Positions 45,050 to 53,327 of a DNA stretch of 64,000 nucleotides are shown here, piece by piece (the stretch's first letter is position 1; each line of letters starts with the position of its first letter). The stretch comes from Streptomyces formicae (lineage in GTDB: Bacteria; Actinomycetota; Actinomycetes; Streptomycetales; Streptomycetaceae): contig NZ_CP022685.1 in the NCBI RefSeq assembly GCF_002556545.1, positions 8,348,001 to 8,412,000 of the forward strand, in the 5' to 3' direction. Position numbers and translations under genes: made by a program. Below the pieces are notes generated by a model. That model was given only the letters and a program-made list of their open reading frames with translations. It made no database searches and was not told the DNA's origin.

Positions 45050-45786
45050 TGATTCCCGCCGCTCTCGCCGGTGTGCGAGGCGTCGTGCTCGACACCGACG
45101 GGGTGATCACCGACTCGGCGCGGGTGCACGCCGAGGCGTGGAAGCGGGCCTTCGACGTCTTCCTCGCCGAGCATCCGCCCGAATCGCCCCGGCAGCGGCG
45201 GCCGTTCGACGTGCGCCAGGACTACTTGCGGTACGTCGACGGCAAATCGCGCCTCGACGGAGCCGCCTCTTTCCTCGCCTCGCGTGGGCTGCGGCCGGTC
45301 GTCCGGGACGTCGAGGCCGTGGCAGCCGAGAAGGAGCGGCTGTTCGCCGAGCGGCTGAGCAAGGGCGGCATCGACGCCTACCCCGGAACCGTGCGCCTCC
45401 TGAAGGCCCTGCGTGAACACGAAATCCCGCTGGCGGCGGCCTCCGCCTCCCGGCACGCCCGTGAAATCCTCACGAACGCGGGCGTGTTGGAGCTCTTCGA
45501 CGCTCTCGTGGACGGTGAGGTGGCGGCTCGCCTCGGCCTCGCGGGCAAGCCGGACCCCGCGCTCTTCCTGGAAGCGGCGCGGCGCCTTCGTGTGACGCCG
45601 ACGGAGGCTGCTGTCATCGAGGACGCGCTGGCGGGTGTCGAGGCGGGCCGGCGCGGTGGGTTCCGTGTCGTGATCGGCGTGGACAGGAACGCGACGGACA
45701 GCACGAGGGCGGCTCTGCTGCGACACGGCGCGGACACGGTGGTGGACGACCTCGGCGCGCTGCTGGCCGAAGGCGGAAGGCCATGA
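45049..45786 (+). CDS. beta-phosphoglucomutase, HAD superfamily
   Basis: 245-aa HAD enzyme converting beta-glucose 1-phosphate to glucose 6-phosphate. Motif I is VLDTDGVITD (D15, D17), motif II the serine in AAASASRHAR, and motif IV AVIEDALAGVEAG. The cap domain is the PGM type. It is translationally coupled to gap (TGATG) and to the GH65 gene (ATGA), the gene whose product it consumes. Confidence 0.92.
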   Translation: MIPAALAGVRGVVLDTDGVITDSARVHAEAWKRAFDVFLAEHPPESPRQRRPFDVRQDYLRYVDGKSRLDGAASFLASRGLRPVVRDVEAVAAEKERLFAERLSKGGIDAYPGTVRLLKALREHEIPLAAASASRHAREILTNAGVLELFDALVDGEVAARLGLAGKPDPALFLEAARRLRVTPTEAAVIEDALAGVEAGRRGGFRVVIGVDRNATDSTRAALLRHGADTVVDDLGALLAEGGRP

Positions 45787-48188
45787 AGGAGCGGATCGAC
45801 GACTGGACCTGGGAGTACGACGGCTTCGACCCGGCGGACGAACGGCTTCGGGAATCCCTGTGCACCCTGGGCAACGGATACTTCGCCACTCGGGGGGCCG
45901 CACCCGAGTGCCCGGCCGACGACGTGCACTATCCGGGGACGTACGCGGCGGGCTGCTACAACCGGCTGACCTCACACATCGCGGACCGGCAGGTGGAGAA
46001 CGAGGACGTGGTCAACCTGCCCGACTGGCTGCCCCTGCGCTACCGGCTGAAAGAAGGGCAAGAGGAAGGCGAAGGGCAGTGGCTCACCCCGGACCGCGGC
46101 GCGCTCGTCGCCCTGCGGCAGTCCCTGGACCTGCGGTCCGGCATCCTGGAGCGCGATCTCCGGTACGAGGTCGGGCACGGGCGCGTGCTGCGGGTGCGCC
46201 AACTGCGTCTCGTGCACATGGCCGACCCTCATCTCGCGGCACTGCACACCCGCTTCAGCGTCGAGGGGCCGCCGGTCGTGCTGGAGGTCGAGGCGGCACT
46301 CGACGGGACCGTGACCAACGCGGGTGTGCCGCGCTACCGGCAACTGAACTCCACCCACCTCACCCACGTCCACACCGGAACCGGTGACGCGGCCGACACC
46401 GTGTGGCTGCGATGCCGCACCACGACGTCCGACGTCCGGGTGGGGCTGGCCGCCCGGACGACGGCGGGCTCCGCCCCGGCCGTGACGCGGCACGACGGGG
46501 GCCGGGCTGTCCAGCTCTTCGAAATCACCCTTGAAGCCGGGCGCACCGCCACCGTCGACAAGACCGTCGCCCTGCACACCTCCCGCGACCCGGCGATCAG
46601 TGACCCCCTGCGGGCCGCCGTCGACCGTGTCGCCGGGGCACCCGGGTTCGACGAGCTCCTCGACTCGCACATCACCGCGTGGGACCAGCTGTGGCGCAGG
46701 GCCGAACTCGACGTGCCCGGCGAGGCGGGCCGCATCCTGCGGCTGCACCACTTCCACGTCCTGCAGACGCTGTCGCCGCACACCGCCGATCTCGACGTCG
46801 GCGTGCCCGCTCGCGGGCTGCACGGAGAGGCGTACCGAGGCCATGTCTTCTGGGACGAACTCTTCGTCCTGCCCTACCTCAATCTGCATTTTCCCGAGGT
46901 GTCCCGGGCGCTTCTCACCTACCGCCACCGCCGTCTGGAGCGGGCGTGCGCGGCGGCCCGCGACGTGGGCAGGGCGGGTGCGATGTACCCGTGGCAGAGC
47001 GGTAGCGACGGACGGGAGGAGACCCAGGAGCTCCATCTCAACCCGCGCTCGGGGCGCTGGCTGCAGGACCACTCCCGTCTCCAGCGTCATGTGGGATCGG
47101 CTGTCGCGTACAACGTGTGGCGGTACTGCGAGGCCAGTGGTGACGCCGAGTTCCTGCACACCAAGGGCGCTGAGATGCTCCTGCAGATCGCCCGCTTCTG
47201 GGCCGACTCGGCGACGTACGACGAGAGCCTCGGTCGGCATCGCATCCGCGGCGTCGTCGGGCCCGACGAGTACCACGACGCCTACCCGGGAGCCGTGGCT
47301 CCAGGGCTTGACGACAACGCCTACACGAACGTCACGGCGGCCTGGGTGCTCGCCCGCGCCCTGGACGTCCTGCGGACCCTGCCCGAACCGCGCAGGCGGG
47401 AGCTGGTGGAACGGATCGGTCTCGACGGCGGAGAGGTCGAAGCGTGGGAGGACGTCTCCCACACCCTTCACGTGCCGTTCCACGACGGGGTGATCAGCCA
47501 GTTCGAGGGATACGGAGACCTCGCGGAACTGGACTGGGACGGCTATCGCGCCCGCTACGGTGACATCCGCCGTCTGGACCGGATCCTGGAGGCCGAAAAC
47601 GACACGGTCAATCGCTATCAGGCGTCCAAGCAGGCCGATGCCCTGATGCTCGGCTACCTCTTCTCCCCGGCCGAACTGGGCGGCCTCTTCGCCCGGTTGG
47701 GCTACTCGCTTGACGCGGACACCTGGCAGCGCACCGTCGACCACTATCTGCGCCGCACCAGCCACGGCTCCACGCTCAGTGGTCTCGTGCACGGCTGGGT
47801 CCTGGCCAGAGTGCGGCGCGCGGGAGCCTGGAAGTTCGTGCGGGAGGCGCTGGAGGGAGACATCGCCGACCTGCAAGGCGGCACCACGGGGGAGGGCATC
47901 CACCTCGGCGCCATGGCAGGGACGCTCGACCTCGTGCAACGGGGCCTCACCGGCCTGGAGACCCGGGGCGGCGCACTGTGGCTCGACCCGGTGCCGCTGC
48001 CGGAACTCTCCGAGTACGGTTTCGCCCTTCGCTACCGGGGGCACTGGGGCGTACGGCTCCGGATGCGGCCCGGCATGCTGCACATCGGCGTCCCCTCGTC
48101 GGACCGCTCGCCGATCGGCATCGAGCTGCCCGGCAGGGCCGTTTCCGTCGAGCCGGGGGAGTCGTGTGATCTGACGCTGCCCGAGTGA
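45783..48188 (+). CDS. GH65 disaccharide phosphorylase (trehalose/maltose/kojibiose type)
   Basis: 801-aa glycoside hydrolase family 65 phosphorylase. It splits a glucosyl disaccharide with phosphate to beta-glucose 1-phosphate and glucose. Three family parts are visible: an N-terminal beta-sandwich (YDGFDPADERLRESLCTLGN), an (alpha/alpha)6 barrel with the catalytic acid E496 in VVGPDEYHD and QASKQADALMLGYLF, and a C-terminal sandwich. The phosphate site includes RRTSHGSTLS. Trehalose is the most plausible substrate in Streptomyces, but kojibiose or maltose cannot be excluded. The product is passed to the neighbouring mutase. Confidence 0.93.
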   Translation: MKERIDDWTWEYDGFDPADERLRESLCTLGNGYFATRGAAPECPADDVHYPGTYAAGCYNRLTSHIADRQVENEDVVNLPDWLPLRYRLKEGQEEGEGQWLTPDRGALVALRQSLDLRSGILERDLRYEVGHGRVLRVRQLRLVHMADPHLAALHTRFSVEGPPVVLEVEAALDGTVTNAGVPRYRQLNSTHLTHVHTGTGDAADTVWLRCRTTTSDVRVGLAARTTAGSAPAVTRHDGGRAVQLFEITLEAGRTATVDKTVALHTSRDPAISDPLRAAVDRVAGAPGFDELLDSHITAWDQLWRRAELDVPGEAGRILRLHHFHVLQTLSPHTADLDVGVPARGLHGEAYRGHVFWDELFVLPYLNLHFPEVSRALLTYRHRRLERACAAARDVGRAGAMYPWQSGSDGREETQELHLNPRSGRWLQDHSRLQRHVGSAVAYNVWRYCEASGDAEFLHTKGAEMLLQIARFWADSATYDESLGRHRIRGVVGPDEYHDAYPGAVAPGLDDNAYTNVTAAWVLARALDVLRTLPEPRRRELVERIGLDGGEVEAWEDVSHTLHVPFHDGVISQFEGYGDLAELDWDGYRARYGDIRRLDRILEAENDTVNRYQASKQADALMLGYLFSPAELGGLFARLGYSLDADTWQRTVDHYLRRTSHGSTLSGLVHGWVLARVRRAGAWKFVREALEGDIADLQGGTTGEGIHLGAMAGTLDLVQRGLTGLETRGGALWLDPVPLPELSEYGFALRYRGHWGVRLRMRPGMLHIGVPSSDRSPIGIELPGRAVSVEPGESCDLTLPE

Positions 48189-48193
48189 CGGGG

Positions 48194-48210
48194 CGAGGAA
48201 CGGTTCCTCG
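48194..48210. promoter_or_regulatory. 17-bp perfect inverted repeat before the Hsp20 gene
   Basis: CGAGGAAC-G-GTTCCTCG lies six bases after the GH65 stop. The single centre base makes an RNA hairpin unlikely, so a protein-binding site is possible; it is 190 bp upstream of the Hsp20 start. Confidence 0.35.
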
Positions 48211-48399
48211 GGGAAGCGGCGTCGATTCCGGTGTCCGTGGCGGAGCGGGCTTCTTCTCTCTTGCCCCGGTGCTGGTCGTGCCCCTCGCCGGGCAGGGCCG
48301 ACCGGGCAAGAGGGGGACCCGGACGGCCCTCGCCGGTGCCGCGTGGCGGCGCGATGCTGGGAATTGAGGAAGCGGGGAGATGGGACGAGGGAGGGTGAG

Positions 48400-48825
48400 A
48401 TGAGCAGCATGATCAACAGGCTCCCGAACTGGCCGCAGGGGCTGCCGGACGTGTTCGGCTGGATCGAGGGCGGCATTCCGGGGCTTCACCCGACACCCGG
48501 GGTGCATGGGATTCGGATCGAGGAGTCGTGCACGGACGGGGTGTACTCGCTGCGTGCCGAACTTCCCGGTGTCGACCCCGACAAGGACATCGACATCACG
48601 GTGACGGAAGGCGTCCTGACGCTGTGCGCCGAGCGCAGCGCCGGAACAGCGGGCGACCGCCACTCGGAGTTCCGCTACGGCACCTTCGCGCGCGCCGTCC
48701 GGCTGCCCTCCGGCGCACGCGGAGACGAGGCGACCGCAGAGTACGAGGGCGGCGTCCTGACCATCACGGTCCCGGTGCCGGAAGGGAAGCACGCCACCAG
48801 GACTATCCCGGTGCGGCACACCTGA
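48400..48825 (+). CDS. Hsp20 / alpha-crystallin small heat-shock protein
   Basis: 141-aa small heat-shock protein with an alpha-crystallin domain at about residues 38-128 (IRIEESCTDGVYSLRAELPG, then EFRYGTFARAVRLPSG and YEGGVLTITVPVPEG). It is an ATP-independent holdase. It resembles HspX/Acr, the hallmark of the DosR regulon in Mycobacterium tuberculosis. The ATG at 48400 follows GAGGGTGAG. It is convergent with a USP gene. The upstream 200 bp contain GC-rich dyads but no well-spaced box. Confidence 0.92.
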   Translation: MSSMINRLPNWPQGLPDVFGWIEGGIPGLHPTPGVHGIRIEESCTDGVYSLRAELPGVDPDKDIDITVTEGVLTLCAERSAGTAGDRHSEFRYGTFARAVRLPSGARGDEATAEYEGGVLTITVPVPEGKHATRTIPVRHT

Positions 48826-48923
48826 GCGCGATACGCGCCGGCCGCACACGCCCGCGCGACCCAGTCGGGCAGGTCGCGCGGGCCTTCCACGCGTGCACGT
48901 CGCCTTCGGCGTGGTGGGGCCCG

Positions 48924-49772
48924 TCAGTTGTGCGGAACGATCGCGACCGGGCACCCGGCGCGGTGGATCGCCGCGTGCGCGGTCGATCCGAGATGCTCCC
49001 CGGCAGGGACACGGCGGCCGACGACGAGCAGGTCGGCATCCTTGGCGGCCTGCAACACGTGGTGGCCCGTGAGGCCGCGGACGAGGCGTTCAGTGACCTG
49101 TACCCCCGGGAACTTGTGTTTCCAGGGGGTGAGCGTGGCCGCGAGGAGCCGGGATTTCGCCACGGAGGGGTCGGTGGTGTCGGCGGTGGGGACCAGGGGG
49201 ATCGTCCACGTGTGCACGGCGTGCAGCGGTGCCTGACGGGTGGTTGCCGCGACGAAGGCGAATTCCAGGAGTTCGTCACAGGGACGATCGAGGTCGAGGC
49301 CGAGCACGACGGGGCGGGGGCGGTCCGGTGCCCGGCGCCTGTCGTCCGGGCGCTCGCCCGCCCGTACTAGGACGACCGGGCAGGTGGCCTGTGCCGCGAC
49401 CGCGAGGGCCACCGAGCCGACCAGTGCCCCGGTCAGCGCGCCGAAGCCGCGTGAGCCGAGCACGAGCAGGGCCGAGGATTCCGCCGCCGCCAGCAGGGCC
49501 CGCACCGGTGGTTCGATGACCTGCTCCTCGACGATTCCGAGGTCGGGGTGGATGTCGGAGAGGTGCAGGACCGCATGGTTGAGCGCGTCGCTCTCGCGGT
49601 GGAAGGGGACGTCGACCTCCGGGAGGCGGGTCTGCACCGACGGTTGGTCGTAGGCGTGAATGAGGTGCAGGGGCAGATCGCGCCGCAGTGCCTCGTAGCC
49701 CGCCCAAGCGGCGGCGGCCAGGCTCTCGGGAGAGCCGTCGATGCCTGCGGTGACGGTGAGCTGTTCGTTCAT
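48924..49772 (-). CDS. universal stress protein, two tandem USP domains
   Basis: 282 aa. Domain one opens TVTAGIDGSPESLAAAAWAG and has the ATP loop GSRGFGALTGALVGS; domain two opens RPVVLGLDLDRPCDELLEFA and ends HRAGCPVAIVPHN with a partial loop. It starts at ATG 49772 and reads toward the Hsp20 gene. A truncated USP relic lies just upstream. The hydrogenase maturation genes diverge about 375 bp away. Confidence 0.93.
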   Translation of the reverse strand: MNEQLTVTAGIDGSPESLAAAAWAGYEALRRDLPLHLIHAYDQPSVQTRLPEVDVPFHRESDALNHAVLHLSDIHPDLGIVEEQVIEPPVRALLAAAESSALLVLGSRGFGALTGALVGSVALAVAAQATCPVVLVRAGERPDDRRRAPDRPRPVVLGLDLDRPCDELLEFAFVAATTRQAPLHAVHTWTIPLVPTADTTDPSVAKSRLLAATLTPWKHKFPGVQVTERLVRGLTGHHVLQAAKDADLLVVGRRVPAGEHLGSTAHAAIHRAGCPVAIVPHN

Positions 49773-49892
49773 GGCGGGCTCCTCTGGGGCACGGTCGGTG
49801 AGGCGCCGTCAGCCGGTCCACGTCCAGTTGGCGACTTCCGGCAGGTCGGTGCCGTGGGCGGATCCAGGAGCGGTGGCGGGTGCGGGCGCCGG

Positions 49893-50030
49893 TCATCGTC
49901 TGGCGTACTGCACGGAGGGCTGGTTGATGCCGAAGAACGGTTCGTGCCCCTCGTGCCACTCCCACCTGGAGGCGTGCACGACACGCAGCGGCACTCCGTA
50001 CGCCGCGGCCTCGTCCTGGGACCGTTTCAT
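49893..50030 (-). pseudogene. universal stress protein relic
   Basis: 45 codons reading KRSQDEAAAYGVPLRVVHAS RWEWHE, the end of the first helix and the second strand of a USP, then a stop after QPSVQYARR. The nucleotide-binding loop and the rest are missing. Confidence 0.6.
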
Positions 50031-50070
50031 CGAGGAGGCCGTCGGGGGAGGGGCGAACCGGCCCCGGTGA

Positions 50071-50084
50071 GGGACATTCGGCCC
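50071..50084. promoter_or_regulatory. DosR/OsdR-like box upstream of the hydrogenase maturation genes
   Basis: GGGACATTCGGCCC fits GGG(A/C)C-N4-G(T/G)CCC and continues as GGCCCCTG. It lies 65 bp before the protease start at 50149, a normal position for an activator box. Confidence 0.55.
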
Positions 50085-50148
50085 CTGTCGCCGCCTCGAC
50101 GGCCCGCGCACAGTGGCGGCACGGCACGGCACGGCGGAAGGAGACGGA

Positions 50149-50658
50149 ATGCCCTCCCGGACGCGTATCGCGGTGATCGGTGTCGGTAACGAGTTCCGGC
50201 GGGACGACGGCGTCGGCTGGGCGGTGATCGCCCGGCTCCGTGAGCGGGCCGCCGACCGTCCGCTGCCGCCTGGGACGGTCCTTGCCACCTGCGACGGCGA
50301 CCCCGCCCGGCTGATCGGCTTGTGGGAGGGCACGCAACTGGCGGTGGTCGTGGACGCCGCGCACGCCCACCCCGGCCACCCGGGCCGTGTGCACCGGCTC
50401 ACGCTGGACGCCGACGCCCTGGAGCGGCCGCGTACGGCCAGTTCGCACGGGCTCGGGCTCGGGGAGGCCGTCGAACTCGCCCGGGTGCTTGGCAGGTTGC
50501 CGGGCCGACTGGTCGTGTACGCGGTCGAGGGCGCCGACACCGCGCTGGGCACCGGCCTTTCGGCGGGCGTCGAGGCAGTGGTGGCTCCGCTCGCCGCAGG
50601 CGTCGAGGACGAGATCGTGCGGCACCGGGACGCCGCCGCGCGCGGCAGAGAGGGGTAG
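50149..50658 (+). CDS. [NiFe]-hydrogenase maturation endopeptidase
   Basis: 169-aa HyaD/HycI-type protease that trims the C-terminus of the hydrogenase large subunit after nickel insertion. The metal-sensing residues lie in GVGNEFRRDDGVGWAV and AVVVDAAHAHPG, with a third histidine in TASSHGLGLGEAVELA. The ATG at 50149 follows GAAGGAGA. Its target should be the alpha subunit at 60873, which ends with a nine-residue extension after DPCISCSTH. It is two bases before hypF. Confidence 0.9.
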   Translation: MPSRTRIAVIGVGNEFRRDDGVGWAVIARLRERAADRPLPPGTVLATCDGDPARLIGLWEGTQLAVVVDAAHAHPGHPGRVHRLTLDADALERPRTASSHGLGLGEAVELARVLGRLPGRLVVYAVEGADTALGTGLSAGVEAVVAPLAAGVEDEIVRHRDAAARGREG

Positions 50659-50660
50659 CC

Positions 50661-52955
50661 ATGCCGGAGCGCAGCGCACTCCGCTTCGAAGTGTTCGGCA
50701 CTGTGCAGGGAGTGGGCTTCCGCCCCTTCGTGCACCGGCTCGCGTCCGGACTCGGCCTGGACGGGTGGGCCGCCAACACCGACGGCCATGTGGAGGGCGA
50801 GGTGGCCGGGACGCCGTACGCCGTCCGGGAGTTCACCGGCCGGTTGCGCTCCGGTGCGCCCGCCATGGCCCGGGTGCGGCAGGTGCGGTTGACCGCCGTG
50901 AACGGCCAACTCCCGCCCGTCGCTTCCGGATTCACCATCCGGAGCAGCGACGCCGGGCGTGCGGCGCCGCGAGGCCCCCGGGAGGTGCCGCCCGACGCCG
51001 CGATCTGTACCGCCTGCCTGAGTGAACTCCTGGACCCGGGCGACCGCCGCTTCCGCTACCCGTTCATCAACTGCACCGACTGCGGACCGCGCGCCACCGT
51101 CATCGAAGACCTTCCCTACGACCGGATCCGCACCACGATGAGGCGCTTCCCGCTCTGCGCCGCCTGCGCGGCCGAGTACGGCGACCCTGGCGACCGGCGT
51201 TTCCACGCCGAGCCGCTCGCCTGCCCCGCCTGCGGGCCGCGGCTCTCCTGGGACGCGCTGAGAGGGGAAGCCGCGCTGCGCGCCGCGGTCAAGACCGTGG
51301 AGAGCGGGGGCATCGTCGCGCTGAAGGGCCTCGGCGGCTATCAACTGGTGTGCGACGCCACCGACCCGACCGCGGTCGAGTCGCTGCGGGAGCGCAAGCG
51401 CCGCCCCGCCAAGCCGTTCGCCGTCATGGTCCAGGACCTGCAAGCGGCAGGGGAGTTGGCGCACATGTCGGGCACGGAGCGGGCCGTCCTGCTGTCGGTC
51501 ACACGTCCCGTGGTGCTGCTCGACGCCCACGGCCCTGGCCTCGCGCCCGCCGTTCATCCCGGCACCCACCGCATCGGCCTTTTCCTGCCCACGACCGGAC
51601 TGCACCACCTCCTGGCCCGTGAACTCGCCGGGCCGCTCGTCGTCACCAGCGGCAACCTCGCCGACTGCCCCATCGCCACCGACGACGCGGAGGCCCGCCG
51701 CACGCTGGGCACGGTCGCCGACGGTTTCCTCGTCCACGACCGGCCGATCCGTGCCCGCTACGACGACTCGGTCGTCCAGGTCACCGGCCGGTCCGTGCGC
51801 ACGCTCCGCAGGGCGCGCGGTCTGGCCCCGGCGCCGTTGCCGCTGGCCCCGGCCGCCCCCGAGCCACTGGTGGCGGTCGGCGCCCAGCTGAAGCACACCT
51901 TCACCCTCGGGGACCGGAGCGGCGCCCACCTCTCCCCGCACGGCGGTGACCTGTCGGACGCGACCGCGCTGGACGCCTTCACGCGTGCCTACGAGGATCT
52001 CGTCCGGCTCACCGGCATCGTCCCGGAGGTCGTCGCGCACGACCCGCATCCGGGCTACCGCTCCACCCAGTGGGCGCTGGCCCGGGCACTGCGCCGCATC
52101 GAGGTGCAGCACCACCACGCCCACGTCGCGGCGTGCGCGGCCGAGCACGGGCTGCGCACGCCGTTCATCGGAGTCGCCTACGACGGTCTGGGGCTCGGCG
52201 ACGACGGGACGCTGTGGGGCGGGGAGGTCCTCGTCGCTGATCTGACCGGCTACCGGCGTGTGGGACGTTTCGCGACCGCGCCGCTGCCGGGCGGTGAGGC
52301 AGCGGTCCGTCACCCGTACCGGATGGCGCTCGGCTACCTCCACGGCGCGGAGCTGCTCGGGAGCCCACGGCCGTACCCCTGGCTGACCAGGACCTTCACC
52401 GAGCGGCTCGATCCGTCCGAAGCCGCCGTGGTGCGCGCCATGGTGGCGCGGGGCATCAACTCCCCGCGCGCTTCGAGCGCCGGACGGCTCTTCGACGCCG
52501 TGGCGAGCCTGCTGGGCCTCGGAGACTCGGTGAGCTTCGAGGGTGAAGCCGCCGTGGCCCTGGAGGAGGCGGCGGGCACCGTGCCCGCCCTGCCCTTGGA
52601 CCACCGCCTGGCGCGGGTCGACGGGCTGTGGGTGTACGACCCGGCCCCGACCCTGATGGACCTCCTGGGCAGGCAGCACAGCGGCGAGGGCGTCCCCGCG
52701 CTCGCCGCGGCCTTCCACCTGACGCTCGCCCGCGTGACCGCCGAACTCGTCGCACACGCCGTCGAGGACGGCGCGCCGCGCACCGTCTGTCTCGCGGGCG
52801 GCTGTTTCCTCAATCGCCGACTGCTCACCGAGGTCACCGCGCGACTCCATGCTCAAGGACTGCGCGTGCTGGTCGGCGAGGCCGTACCGGTCGGCGACGG
52901 CGGCATCAGCTACGGGCAGGCGGCGGTCGCCGCCGCCCGGCTCGCGAAGGGGTGA
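50661..52955 (+). CDS. hypF: carbamoyltransferase HypF
   Basis: 764 aa, full length. It activates carbamoyl phosphate and passes the carbamoyl group to HypE for cyanide-ligand synthesis. Domains in order: acylphosphatase (FGTVQGVGFRPFVHRLA), two zinc fingers (CTACLSELLDPGDRRF with CTDCGPR, and CAACAAEYGDPGDRRF with CPACGPR), YrdC-like domain (GGIVALKGLGGYQLVCDA) and Kae1-like domain (HHHAHVAACAAEHG and GGCFLNRRLL). All catalytic blocks are visible. The start ATG at 50661 follows AGGGG. hypC follows at six bases. Confidence 0.96.
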   Translation: MPERSALRFEVFGTVQGVGFRPFVHRLASGLGLDGWAANTDGHVEGEVAGTPYAVREFTGRLRSGAPAMARVRQVRLTAVNGQLPPVASGFTIRSSDAGRAAPRGPREVPPDAAICTACLSELLDPGDRRFRYPFINCTDCGPRATVIEDLPYDRIRTTMRRFPLCAACAAEYGDPGDRRFHAEPLACPACGPRLSWDALRGEAALRAAVKTVESGGIVALKGLGGYQLVCDATDPTAVESLRERKRRPAKPFAVMVQDLQAAGELAHMSGTERAVLLSVTRPVVLLDAHGPGLAPAVHPGTHRIGLFLPTTGLHHLLARELAGPLVVTSGNLADCPIATDDAEARRTLGTVADGFLVHDRPIRARYDDSVVQVTGRSVRTLRRARGLAPAPLPLAPAAPEPLVAVGAQLKHTFTLGDRSGAHLSPHGGDLSDATALDAFTRAYEDLVRLTGIVPEVVAHDPHPGYRSTQWALARALRRIEVQHHHAHVAACAAEHGLRTPFIGVAYDGLGLGDDGTLWGGEVLVADLTGYRRVGRFATAPLPGGEAAVRHPYRMALGYLHGAELLGSPRPYPWLTRTFTERLDPSEAAVVRAMVARGINSPRASSAGRLFDAVASLLGLGDSVSFEGEAAVALEEAAGTVPALPLDHRLARVDGLWVYDPAPTLMDLLGRQHSGEGVPALAAAFHLTLARVTAELVAHAVEDGAPRTVCLAGGCFLNRRLLTEVTARLHAQGLRVLVGEAVPVGDGGISYGQAAVAAARLAKG

Positions 52956-52960
52956 GCGCG

Positions 52961-53230
52961 ATGTGTCTGGGAATCCCCGGTCGGGTCATCGAGGTCAGGG
53001 ACGACTCCGGTCTGCGCATGGCCACCGTCGACTTCGGCGGGGTACGCCGCGAGGTCTGCCTCGCCTACACGCCGAAGGCGTCGGTCGGCACGTACGTCGT
53101 CGTGCACGTCGGATTCGCCATCACCGAGGTCGACGAGGCCGAGGCCGAGCGGACCCTGGACGTCTTGCGGGCCATGGCAGGGGCAGTGGAGGCCGAACTC
53201 GGCGAGCCGCTGCCCGGCCCGAGCACATAG
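52961..53230 (+). CDS. hypC: hydrogenase assembly chaperone HypC
   Basis: 89-aa HypC/HupF chaperone. The N-terminal cysteine motif MCLGIPGRVIEV is intact (Cys2 is essential), so the ATG at 52961 is the true start; GTG at 52952 would bury it. The body has the OB-fold VDFGGVRREVCLAYTPKASV and GFAITEVDEAEA. It binds the large subunit precursor and HypD. Confidence 0.95.
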   Translation: MCLGIPGRVIEVRDDSGLRMATVDFGGVRREVCLAYTPKASVGTYVVVHVGFAITEVDEAEAERTLDVLRAMAGAVEAELGEPLPGPST

Positions 53231-53243
53231 GGCCGGTCGGCCC
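53230..53243. promoter_or_regulatory. DosR/OsdR-like box before the acyl-CoA synthetase
   Basis: GGGCCGGTCGGCCC fits GGG(A/C)C-N4-G(T/G)CCC and overlaps the hypC stop by one base, 85 bp before the start at 53328. Confidence 0.55.
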
Positions 53244-53327
53244 TGGTCGAGCACCCGGCCAGCCCCTGGGAGCGCACGGGCCCACGTCCGATGCTCAAAG
53301 GGCCAACCTGCCGACAGGAGGCTTGAG

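Noticed and set aside
48230..48330. Additional DosR-like box before the Hsp20 gene (GGGAC and GGCCC near 48316-48331)
   Set aside because: The half-sites are six bases apart instead of four, and the region is full of G/C runs, so I did not annotate it.
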